Shown piece by piece: positions 11,362-21,316 of a stretch of DNA of 64,000 nucleotides. Numbering within the stretch: the stretch's first letter is position 1; each line of letters opens with the position of its first letter. The notes under the pieces were generated by a model. The model was given only the letters and a program-made list of their open reading frames with translations. It did no database searches and was not told the DNA's origin. Source of the DNA: Perkinsus olseni (lineage: Eukaryota > Perkinsozoa > Perkinsida); the NCBI GenBank assembly GCA_013115125.1, contig JABANN010000041.1, positions 1 through 64,000 on the forward strand, read 5' to 3'. A program made the position numbers and the translations under genes.

Positions 11362-11663
11362 GGTTCATAGAGGCCGTAGATGTGTGCCTTCTATTTGAAG
11401 TGGCGGTGGGGGAAGGGGGATATGGTGGTACTATCCGCTCCGGTACATTATAAGTTGAAACTTCAATAGTTCCATAAACTCCGTTTATCGGTGTTAAGCT
11501 GCTCAGTGCTCCATACATTGGGGCGGAGCGGAGCCCAGTGATCGATTTCGACACTCCCCTCCAGTTAACGAGGAGAGTGAGAGTCTCCCCCGAGTTGGGA
11601 CGGAGGAAGACAACGCTAGAGCAGCCGTCGAGGAGGCTAGAGCACCCCTTGACGAGCCGAACC

Positions 11664-12255
11664 ATGTCCGAATCGCGACTGTATCAGTCCTATGATCGAT
11701 ATGGTCCTACAAGCTATGGTCTCCTCGCCGGCGCACACCAACCTTCGGTAGCCGATGCGCCCCCCAAAACGCGCGCGACATCGCTTCGCGGTGTATGTGC
11801 GTGCACACCTCGTGTCACGTGATGCGTAGCTTCGCTTCATTAACGACCCGCAAGATCCTCGGCTGGATCTGGAGCTCTCTCCAGACTCTTGGCCCTGTGC
11901 ATCCCTCCCTGGGCGGCGATATGCGGATCTGCCTTCGTGGCCCATCCTGGGTTGTTCTCGCCCTCTTTCTGCAGAGCTCGTCTGCTTGCGTCGCTTCCCA
12001 CTGTCTAGAGCGCGAGTTACCGAGATCGCAGTCGGAGTCTCATGGCTGTCCGCGCGCCTTCTGGAATGGCAAGCCTTCCTTGCCAGTAAGCTACAGGAAG
12101 GCTTTCAATGGCCTCCGTTACAGGCTATCATGGATGCCAACCGAAGCATCCCGAAAATTCGCTGCAAATCCGAGTGTTTCGGGCAAGCTGATTGGGCGAT
12201 CGTAACACTAGTAAACAACGGGGGCCTAGTGGAGTGTTTTCAGGATGGGGGGTAG
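11664..12255 (+). CDS. Possible two- or three-exon hypothetical gene
   Basis: A frame opens at ATG 11664 with MSESRLYQSYDRYGPTSYG and is followed, after a stretch with GT/AG signals (~11793-11830), by an open frame reading DPQDPRLDLELSPDSWPC and later ARLLEWQAFLASKL up to 12255. The exact joint was not found with frame intact, so this is a suggestion only. Nothing in it matches a family I know. The opposite strand is also open over 11637-11945, but its codons look less natural. Confidence 0.3.
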
Positions 12256-12395
12256 GGACAGTTGTGTACGGAAACCTAGGTGTACATGAGCACGCAGGCG
12301 TGCACGGTGGCTCAGCAGTCACTTGCTATCTTGCGTTCTTGCAGTTCTTGCGGTACGCGAGGGTACATACCCAGCACGCACGCATCATCGCACGC

Positions 12396-13604
12396 ATGGC
12401 TTTCGGCACTGCGAGTCGATCACGGGCTGCTGATGGACTCCCGTCTGTCAATATAAGTGAAGGGACCCGTATGGGGTATATGGAAGAGGACTTCCTTCAT
12501 GGAGATGCCCGCGCTACGCTATCGATGGCCCAGTCAGTGCAGCCTGCTACCTCGCTCTTCCCTTCCATGGGACCTGCTGCTGGGCAGTACGCGACGAGCA
12601 ATGCTCACGTGCGTGCCTTATCTGTTACTGGCATGGAACCCAGTGGCCACTACCATCAAGGAGGTGCGCATATGAGTGACCTTGGTAGCGGCCATGAGCT
12701 CGCTATGAAACTGCTGGCGACTGGGGGCTCCCAGGGCGGCGCGGGAGCCTCTGTCCACGGCTTGGACACCGCATTATGCTCTATGAACAATATTCACCTA
12801 CCTGGGGCTCACGGTTATTCACTTCCCCAGGCTGCAGCTGGTGGCGTAAGGGTTGCTTACCCCCCTCTTCACATCGGGGGACCAACTCACGTAGGGTATG
12901 GTTCGAGGTCGGATGCTCTCCCTGGTGGTGGATTGCTAGACCCCTTCCATGGACTCGCTGACGTGCACACGCCCTTTGCTGGGGATCCTTCCCGAAGGCT
13001 ACCGCAGCACCAGCAGCTGCTCTCTGCCTCAGGGTCTCTGCCAATGATAGAAAGGCATGCTACTCTATCTAATCGGCCTATCAGAGTCATACGACGAGTC
13101 AACGGTTGGGTTACGAGCCTGCGAGCAGGACGGACACAGGTTACTGGTCCTTACCGGGCGAGCTTGGCCGAGTGCCTGATGGACCAAGAGCAGATCTACA
13201 GGGTGCAGGCCGAGAGAGGGCTCTCGAATGCACAGCTCTTGGACGTCCTCGAGGCGATGAAGCGTGCTGCGGAGAGCAACGGGGCGGCCACAGTTGGGGC
13301 TCGAAAACATCAGAAATCGGACTACTCGGCGCCTGTCGGAGTGAGGCGTATGAACAAAGGGTTCCGAGCGAGTGTCAGAGTGAATGGTCGTGAGGTGTAT
13401 GGTCCACTACGGACTGACGTCGACGTGGCGGGTAAGGACAGGGCCGAGATGCTAAGACTGAGGCACGTGTTCGACGTCCCTAGGATGAGGGAATTCGTCA
13501 AGTCGTTAGCAAATAGACCTGACAAAGCGCAGGCCCCTATCCACGCGACGACTGAAGGCACTTCGGCGGGGCGACGTAATCCAGCCCTTTTGCTACTGTG
13601 AGAC
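12396..13604 (+). CDS. Protein with two AP2-like DNA-binding repeats, probable transcription factor
   Basis: Single uninterrupted frame of about 401 residues from ATG 12396; an upstream in-frame extension lacks ATG. The first ~220 residues are rich in Gly, Ala, His and Ser. Two related basic units follow: IRVIRRVNGWVTSLRAGR near residue 227, and VGVRRMNKGFRASVRVNGRE near residue 312. Both resemble the three-stranded sheet of AP2/ERF domains (pattern GVR-x-x-GF-x-A-x-VNG followed by YGP). In alveolates AP2 proteins are the main sequence-specific transcription factors, so regulation of gene expression is a reasonable inference. The units are shorter than textbook AP2 and no linker was matched to a known subgroup. 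Confidence 0.55.
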
Positions 13605-14162
13605 AACTTAGTCCTCTTGGGGTCTTTGAAGTCCACAGGAACTCATTGCCACAGGGCCTTCGAGCGCCTTGTAATATTGTGTATCGTCTAACTTCACGGC
13701 AAACTCTGTTATCAGCGGTCATGCCGCTAATATTACCTTATTTCAAATAAGTTATTTGTTGACGTGTATGCCCACACCCTTCGGAACCACTTTTCTTCAC
13801 TTTCAAGCGTTTTTGAGTTTTCACGAGTCACGGTTTAGACTGATTGGCTGAGCTACTCGTAGTGCAGGTAGGGTCAATTGCGAAAGCATGAATGTGCAGG
13901 GGTCGCGGCTCAGCACAACTGACGGCCCGTCCGCCAAAAGGGGCCCCTCGGAAGTAAGGTTCAGTGAATCAGGACACCCCGCTCCACGGTATTTCAGCTG
14001 AACGTCGATCGATCCCGGTCCGATAAGTCCGCGTTGGAGAAAAGGCTCTCTTTGGTGCCACTCTCGAGGGTGATCTGTTGTGACCCCCGTGGTCTCAGCG
14101 ACGAGTGTAGCATATCGCACTCGAGTTCGAAAGAGTGGCTCTACTCAATCAATAAGGTAGAG
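13605..14162. other. Intergenic spacer between the AP2-like and RAD51-like genes
   Basis: No credible frame. It should contain the 3' end signals of the first gene and the promoter/leader of the second. No recognisable RNA gene or repeat was seen. Confidence 0.5.
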
Positions 14163-15029
14163 ATGTTGCCGCTGTCCTCACACAGATCCGCCATAACTCA
14201 GTCTCTGGCGCCGAAACCCCTGTCTGCTCGGGAGTACGGTCAATTCCAACGCCATAAGGTCTCAACGGGGATGCTTACCCTTGATGAACTACTGCAAGGA
14301 GGATTGCCAGTCGGGCAGCTTGTGGAGGTCTACGGTCCTGCAGGTGAACTACTTTCTTTGCTGTGAGCAATAAGAGTATCTTCAGGTTCCGGCAAGACTC
14401 AACTCCTAATGACCATTGCTGTGCGAGTGCTGGCCGATGAAGGTCGCGTTTTCTGGTTTGACACCGAGAGAACTCTTCACCCCGATCGATTCAAGTCTCT
14501 GTGTGAACGTTGGTCGCATCACGCCTCCTTCGAGACCATGCTGTCGAGCATGGCAATCAAAGAGTGTGATGATCTGCTAGATTTGGCACGGGGCGTGGAG
14601 GCTCTGAAGGCCCTCCCTATTTGCGGAGGTCACTGCCTTATTGTCATCGATAGTGTTGCCGCGGCCGCTCGTTGCAGCGAAGATGTGATCCTTTCTCGGT
14701 TGGAGGCTGACGGATCCAATGCGCGTGAATCCGAAGCTACCGTCCTCGCTGAGCGTCAAGGGCTACTCAATAGAGTGGCAGTCGCCCTCAAAGGCGCTGC
14801 TTGGCCCCAGCGTGCTGCTGTAATCGTCAGTAATCACGTGACTGCTGATTTCGATGCAGATCAAAATGATGCCTTCAAACCAGCTCTCGGTCTCACTTGG
14901 GCTCATGCGGTAAATGCTCAGCTCATGATAACGCGGACCGAGAGCCCCCTCGAAAGGCAGATCGTATTGACAAAATCCTCAGAGCAGTATGCTCCGTCTC
15001 ACAGCGTGCGTATCAACTCCGTTTCTTAG
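14163..15029 (+). CDS. RAD51-family recombinase paralogue (XRCC3/RAD51-like ATPase)
   Basis: Two exons, 14163-14343 and 14386-15029, give 274 residues. The 42-nt intron falls inside the Walker A motif, GPAG|SGKTQL. Walker B is HCLIVIDSV, and VIVSNHVTA, GLTWAHAVNAQLMITR and a C-terminal beta segment follow as in RAD51/RadA proteins. STGMLTLDELLQGGLPVGQL before the P-loop is the classic lead-in. The N-terminal helix-hairpin-helix domain of RAD51 itself is absent, so a paralogue (XRCC3-, RAD51C/D-like) that assists strand exchange in homologous recombination is more likely. ATG 14163 is the first in frame. MND1 in the same window works in the same pathway during meiosis, though the two genes are far apart. 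Confidence 0.85.
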
Positions 15030-15117
15030 TAGTTGTGATTGTGTTATACAAGTAACTCAAAAGTCTTTGTTGCAGCACAACAAATGGACAACTGCGACAA
15101 GTAGGCTGCAGTGATCG

Positions 15118-16551
15118 TCAGAACTTGCATAAGCGGCATCGATAGCTGCTACTGCTGTTGATAGCCTTCAGCCGTGACATCAGCGGCTGGTGTGAATGGC
15201 GAGAACGAAACCGAGGGGCCGTCCGCGTGCTCGGTACCCGTACCAAACTGAAAGAACGATCAAGTAAGGACCAGTGAATAGGACTTTCTCTACCCCCCAG
15301 CTGGTCCTTCGCAGGAAAGTCGCTGTGAGCTCCTGGTGACGTTCGCTCTGAACAACCGCTCCATTGACCTGCGAAACAACATCGGTCGGGCAGTAGAGCC
15401 TGACCAGCCTCACCTTGAAATAGTATAGCAAAGTGATGACGCCTGTCGCCATCATATAAATCCCAGAAATGACACAAAAGAACGCCCAGAAGCTGAGAAT
15501 AAGCGACTGTTAACGGCATTCAGACGCGACGGGCCATACGCTGAATTGACCCTTATCGAGGTGTCATCGCCGATCTCGGCCAGTAGCCGGCTAGACGGCC
15601 CAGCCTTGTGAGTAGTGGTTGACACATAAGTGTAGTTGCCGCTGCAAATCATACCGAATATCTGCCAAATCACGATTTAGGGCTTCCCAAAATAGCCTAC
15701 TTACAATGTAGACGAGAGCGCGGCCTAGCAGAGACGTCATGAAAGGTGCCACGGCTCGGAGTCTTTTGTGCGCTGGTGAATCACGAGGGCTGCAAATCAT
15801 ACGATTACATTACTGCCATCCACTGGTGGACTGCTCACCAGAGCTCGGCGACGATACCAGATGCTCCAAGAGCAGCACAGACGCAGGTCTCAGCCATGTT
15901 ACGCATCATCCTCCACACAGAGTACTGTGGACAGAAGATGTATCTGACGATATCATGAGGGTTTCTCCGTGGCGAGGCGAAGGGCAATACAAGGGCAGCC
16001 AAGCGAGCATGCTCATCATGCTTCACTACCCGATGAGAGAAGTACGAAGCACACATGCGAGCACACAAGTGACCTCGCCCATTCCCAATAGTACGATAGT
16101 GAATGTGCGCAGAGCATGATGCAAGCCCCACAGCCTGTCAGAGGCAGCAGACTCTCGAAGACCTGTACGGTCCGGAGTGTTGAGAACGGCAATAGTAGCC
16201 AGTCCATCTCGATAACGCAGGCAGCCTAACGCTGACCTTGTTAAAGTGAATCAGGGGACCGAGAAGAACTGAAACAGGCAGATGCGACCTGCTGCGTATC
16301 TAATACAGTCCAACCTAGGATACAGTTCGCACTAGCAAGGCGCCTAGTCTATAGAACCAGCTTGCAACGATAAGCCACCGCCTTGACAACTCAACGCCCT
16401 CCTCATCACCATCAAACCCCACACAGTAAAAAATCGCTCCAACCTCACGAAAGTAATTATGGAAAATTACTACAACGAGAGCGAGGCTTCGGATTATATA
16501 AACAGACGAGATCACGGTTGCCTCCAACCATTGGGGAGGCATCCACATCAT
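15118..16551 (-). CDS. Multi-exon small membrane protein, COPI-associated/TVP15-like
   Basis: Reading the minus strand from the ATG at 16551, exon 1 gives MPPQWLEATVISSVYIIRSL and a hydrophobic helix. Later exons around 16200-16060 and 15960-15850 contribute more membrane helices (for example AETCVCAALGASGIVAELW). One near 15740-15700 reads APFMTSLLGRALVYI and joins across a 46-nt intron to FGMICSGNYTYV. The phrase LLGRALVYIFG followed by small residues resembles the LLGRGLFYIF signature of COPI-associated Golgi proteins. The last exon, about 15455-15180, adds another hydrophobic segment. Individual joints are approximate. The family call is tentative; four membrane helices is the likely total. 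Confidence 0.45.
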
Positions 16552-16554
16552 AGG

Positions 16555-17229
16555 GTACAGGAACTAGATAAATACAACGACAACCCCGTCAACGGCTGCA
16601 GCACTGTGAAAAACGCCTTTTAACAGCACGAGGGTATCGAAGACGGGGATGTCAATGATGATGATGATGATGATCTCAGTAACGAGAAGTAATAGAAATT
16701 TCGAGAAGTCCTTTATTCAGGACGACCAGAATATTATCATAGCACACATTCCAAAGAGCCATGGTGATCAACTACACCGGAGGCGGCAAACTTGTGCTAA
16801 TAAAATACTACCAGAGAGATGATGAAGTACTACCAGTACCAGAGAGCTGCTGAAAGGCGAGCGAAAGGCTACATACAGTCTTTAATTTTACAATGAAAAC
16901 GCCAACATCGCTAGCACTACGATGAATACCAACGAGGGAAGCATGATCCGGTAGGCTGACGACTCGCGGCTGCTGGAGACAATAAACTGATAAGCAAGGC
17001 TATGCAAATTTCTTCATACCTGTTGGGTAGAGAAGAGGTCAGACGCAACAGTAGCCGGCTTGGCAGCAGACTCGACGACAAACAGGGTTTTTAACCACTG
17101 TCTCTGCAGCCGCTCACATCATCATCATCGCCATCGGATAGTACAGCGAAGAGAGGAGAGTAACTCATAGAAAATGAATATAACCGGGTGTGGTAGCACT
17201 AGGTGTTGATAATAAGGTTATACACCATA
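16555..17229. other. Gene-free stretch with a GAT microsatellite
   Basis: About 675 bases without a convincing frame between two minus-strand genes. A run of about six GAT units lies near 16658-16675. It should hold the 3' region of the RRM gene on the right and the promoter of the membrane-protein gene on the left. Confidence 0.5.
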
Positions 17230-18222
17230 TTAGAAAATAGATAGACGATTGTCTAAAGTTTGCTGTGGGTACCCGTACTCAGGGAAATCGAAGCTGGCAG
17301 TAGTACCATAGCCGGGCAGCGAGAACATGTCAACACCACCGTCCCAAACACCAAACGGGTCACCACTTTCGATGCAGTTGACCGACGACAATGGTTGCAG
17401 GTCTTTCTTAGAATGCTCACCCGGTGTAGTAAGCACAGTCGTGGGCTCGGCACCTAGTCCTGGTGGAGGTAGTAAGAGCTTGTGCTTGTGCTCGAACTCT
17501 TGCACATCGCAAGTGTGACCACAGATGACATGCTTCGGCTGAGCCAATATTCTCCTTACGACCGCGGGGTCTTCCATCACAACGAAACCAACACTTGGCG
17601 GACGCACACGAACGGCCGAGTTGCTGCCTTCACCGTCCGACACAGAGGACGCCTTAGCTTGACGGTGCAGTATGAGCAGGTTAGAGACTTCTCCCCACAT
17701 TGAGAAGTATTCCCTTAGCTTAAGAGCGGAGTCAAAACCAAGCTTCTGGATCCTCCTCACAGTGAAGACACGATCCTCTTCGACACCGCTGAGGGCGTGA
17801 AGCACATGCCATAGGGGAACACCGTGAGTGGGGAAGGGCTTGTCAACATCAGCAATGGTCGATAGGGCGTCAAGGGCCGCCTTTTGATCTTCAGGGCGCA
17901 TACCATTAGTATCGATCTCATTGTTAATGTTAATGTCCTTGACCGAGGGCGTCTTAACGGAAGAAGACTGCAGCTGCCCCTCTACAAGGGAGGCCGAGAG
18001 CTGGAGATTGTCCGAGAGGGACCTGACCTGCTCGGTCAGCTTCTCTGAGCGCTCCTTCTCATACTTCAACTCATCTTCTAAACGGTGAATGGTTGACCAC
18101 AGCTTTAAAAGGACATTGTCGCTTTGGACTGAGTCAGCAGATCCATTCGAAGGCTGCGATGATGACGAAGAGGGCTGGCTGCTGTTGTACTGCTGGTAAA
18201 GGTCGTAGTCATAAATAGCCAT
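17230..18222 (-). CDS. RNA-recognition-motif protein with coiled coil
   Basis: One exon of 330 residues from ATG at 18222 to a stop at 17230. The N-terminus is Ser/Gln-rich, then a short coiled coil (LEDELKYEKERSEKLTEQV). The second half carries a probable RRM: VFTVRRIQKLGFDSALKLRE, then YFSMWGEVSNLLILH as helix 1/strand 2, then PPSVGFVVMEDPAVVRRIL and HVICGHTCDVQEF. This suggests binding to RNA. The C-terminus is rich in Gly, Tyr and Phe. The frame stays open upstream to 18438, but that part contains no second good start and includes a tRNA-like palindrome, so it is taken as leader. Confidence 0.65.
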   Translation of the reverse strand: MAIYDYDLYQQYNSSQPSSSSSQPSNGSADSVQSDNVLLKLWSTIHRLEDELKYEKERSEKLTEQVRSLSDNLQLSASLVEGQLQSSSVKTPSVKDININNEIDTNGMRPEDQKAALDALSTIADVDKPFPTHGVPLWHVLHALSGVEEDRVFTVRRIQKLGFDSALKLREYFSMWGEVSNLLILHRQAKASSVSDGEGSNSAVRVRPPSVGFVVMEDPAVVRRILAQPKHVICGHTCDVQEFEHKHKLLLPPPGLGAEPTTVLTTPGEHSKKDLQPLSSVNCIESGDPFGVWDGGVDMFSLPGYGTTASFDFPEYGYPQQTLDNRLSIF

Positions 18223-18970
18223 AATGTTGGAATCAATGTAGACGGAAAAAGCAAACTGAAATGTGTCGTTGGGAAAGGTCAGGCTAGCAAGGACGCCGAG
18301 CACAAGAAAATAACGGAAAAATGCCGGGAGTGGGATTCGAACCGGGGCATTCGGCAAAACTGGTCTGACATCGTTGCTTGAACGCCAGTGCGTCGGATAT
18401 CGAGACGTGAAACAAAGGAACGCTTGAGTTACAACCACAGCCGGCCCATAGACAGTTGACTAGAATCGAGCGTAGTATTCCTGTGGTGGTATATCGCTAC
18501 AGTACCGGGTGCCCGCCCGACTGTTAAACGCGACGCCCGGGGTGCGAAAGAAAAAATGTACATCTCAAAGAGCTCAGAGCAGTCACGAAAGTAATACTAT
18601 TGACCGCCCTCATCATCGTTATCATCACGATCATGGCTAACATGATCTCCGGAAGAATAACCCATGAGTTGGGGAGCTCGGACATGGCCTCCAGGCCCTG
18701 CAGTGCTCCTGGACTCCAGGACCTGGGGTTGTTGTAAGTGACTTAGTAGCTGCTACCAATGGCCCTCTGCCCTTGGAGACGGATCAGAGGACGTAGATGC
18801 GGCGGCCCGCCGCCTGCGGGCACAAAAGCGGAGCGAAGCGGAGCAGAGAACTGAAGAAGCGGCCGTAGTAGCGCAAGAAGCTATCACCAGATCAACACAG
18901 CACGAGTTGAAATAAAGTCTTAGTCAACTAAGAGAGTACGTAGTAGCAAAGTCTGCCCAGAAAAAAAGCC
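18223..18970. other. Gene-free spacer with short GC-rich repeats
   Basis: No frame of note. The stretch near 18800-18850 contains repeats of the type GCGGAGCGAAGCGGAGC and GCCCGCCGCCTGCGGGC. A T-loop-like sequence sits at about 18315-18340, discussed under rejected items. Otherwise nothing recognised. Confidence 0.5.
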
Positions 18971-18975
18971 TTCTG

Positions 18976-21260
18976 GCCGGAAGATGGGCACCAAGTTGGT
19001 TCATAGATGTGGGCCACGTCGACGGTAAGGAACACCGTTCTCATCGACTAAGCTCCGCATGTTTCTCGCCGAGGTGTAGATGATCCAATCGAACTCCAAA
19101 TCACGCTCGGCCATGATCGCCTTCTGCGTATCCTGGTACTGGGTCACAGCGAGGTCAGCCTGAAAGACAAACGTAGGTTTATAACACTCCTAAGGAGAAC
19201 ACATTCTTGTCCTAAGAGTGACAGACCCCGCAGCCTGAGAATTTGGGCCACGTCAAAGGCGCCAGCGCAAAGCCACGAAGTGCTACATTCTTGAATAGCT
19301 GCTTAACCATCTCGTCGCTCATACGCGGCATCGTCTGACCCGTTCTCGGCCTCGGCGGTCTAGAACCCTCGCCCGATGCCGAGCTCGAAGCTCCTCCTGC
19401 ATTGCTTTTCTCTGCGGGTTGAGATGCCAATCGCGCTGGCCGCCCCGGTGGTACAGTCCGCCTTGCGGGAGCACGTGAAGATACTACTGGCGGCTGTTCA
19501 ACTCTCGAGGATGACGAAACCCTCACCTCAGCGTCGACCCTTGGCGGCACCAATCTCCGTTCATTCTGGACCTTCGGAGGCAGGACCTTAATTCGCCGTA
19601 AGCCTCCGTTTACTCCCGCCTTAGGGACGTGAGGCTCCGTAATGTTCCATGCTGTATCCATGTGGACCTTCTGCTCAGAGCTCTTCCATCCTAGACTGGC
19701 GAGCCGTGCCAAGCCTTGTCTATAGACCGCACCCGAGCTACCACTTAATACGGTACGCTTGATCATCTCCAGCTCTACTTGAGCGGACGCAACTTGCCGT
19801 TGTGACTGCGGTGACGGCGACGCAGCCGCAACAGGCCTGCCTGGTGGACCTCCCGGTGGGGTCCTCCTACTCGGCGCCTCTCGTGCCGGAGGCGAACCTT
19901 CCCTCGCCGCCGGCTGGAATGGTCTGGCTGGTGGCGAAGACTCCGCTGGTATGATGGCCCGTGAAGACGACGAAGATCCCGCGCCACAGAGGAGGGCTTC
20001 AGAATCCTTGATCTCGGCCTCCGAAATGCAAGACTCGAAGTCCGAATCAGCAGTCGAATCGTTCCTCGGCCTCGACGCGGACGGTGCTACAACCGCCACC
20101 GAGGGCCCCGACGCTGACACCGCGCGAGTCGACTCCTTAAAGACCGGCGGTTCGCTCGCCGCGCTGACGAACGGCACATCCTCACTATCGGCAGCGCTAA
20201 CCTCCTGAGCTTTCTCAGCTGCAGGAGGAAGCTCAATCTCATCCACCGGGTAGATAGGCGAATCAGGCGCAACCTCATTAGCTCCAATTGTTCCCGCGAC
20301 TTCCGCGCAATCGTCAGGAGATTCAGTAGAAGCCCTAGCAGGAGTAGCCGTATCCTCTGTACTGGGCGTGTCCGTGGTCTGAATACCGACTACTTCGGGA
20401 GCCGAAGGGTTCTCCACAGCTCCATTCGTCGCGTCAGGAGGCAAGGCCCGGGCCTCAACCGTCGACTTAGTAGCTTCTACCGACTTGTCCGATGCACGTT
20501 CTGCATCGTTGCCCGGCGGTGGCGAGCTCGGTGCTGCAGAGATCCCCGCGTTGGCACGGGGCATTTCTACAGCAACCGGCCCGGAGACCGCGGGCGCTCT
20601 GTTGGTGGTCGACGTAGTAGTGGTGGTGTCCTTAGCGGTAGTAGCAGTGGTGGTGGCGGAGCTAGCTGGAACATCAACGGGTTCATCGTTCTTCCAAGGG
20701 TTGGTAGGCGCTGGTGCAATATCATCGATGTTAGAGAAGTCGATCAAGGACGTGCCAACACCACGATCGTCACCCTCCCCGGCCGGTAAAGCTTGTGTGA
20801 GGAGTCGGCACTTCTTCAAGTCGGGCTCCATGCGGCGAGCAATGTTCGCTGGCGATGGGTCCACCAGCCAGAGCTCCTTCTCGCGACCGGTCACTCGAGG
20901 CCTAGCGGGAGTCGGCGACGATGCCAAGCTTATCATATCCCGGACTGCAGCCCGCAGTTGAGCTTGTACCGCCCTAACCTGCACAGTCCACCAGGATCAC
21001 TTGAAGAGACGAGGATAGAAGCGGCTGACCTCCTGTAGCAGTTCGACATTCTCAGCTTCCAAGTCCTCCTCGTCAGTCACGGACTTCACGACGACAGACG
21101 CATCGGCTCGTCGCTTCGTCGAGTCCCGCCCCCGCAGCAGCACGGACTAACAGAGCAAGATGTGACAAAAGCAGGCGGTTTTCAACTCTTACAGCTGCCA
21201 TGAGGTCTCGGACCTTCGCCACCCTCGCCAACATCTCCCCCGTGATAGGGCCCATCGGAT
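18976..21260 (-). CDS. Large low-complexity protein, at least four exons
   Basis: Most of it is one exon, about 20984-19235, rich in Ala, Pro, Ser, Thr and acidic residues, with LIDFSNIDDIAPAPTNPW, a T-rich block and PPGGPPGRP. At its 5' side, exons with ITGEMLARVAKVRDLMAAV (~21250-21190) and LEAENVELLQEVSRFYPRLF (~21060-21005) join in. At the 3' side a final exon, ~19161-18990, reads ADLAVTQYQDTQKAIMAERD and WIIYTSARNMRSLV before the stop. It is not clear whether this is a gene of its own or the C-terminal part of the helicase gene just upstream on the same strand. The disordered composition gives no function. Confidence 0.5.
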
Positions 21261-21316
21261 GGACTACCCGCCAAGCGTCTCCAGCCAGGCGGAGGTGTGT
21301 GACTCTCCAGGCTCCG

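Noticed and set aside
18300-18445. T-loop-like GGTTCGAATCCC and GCCGG...CCGGC pairing upstream of the RRM gene, possible tRNA
   Set aside because: The T stem pairs in only two positions and no D arm or anticodon arm with proper spacing was found. At best a worn tRNA-derived fragment.
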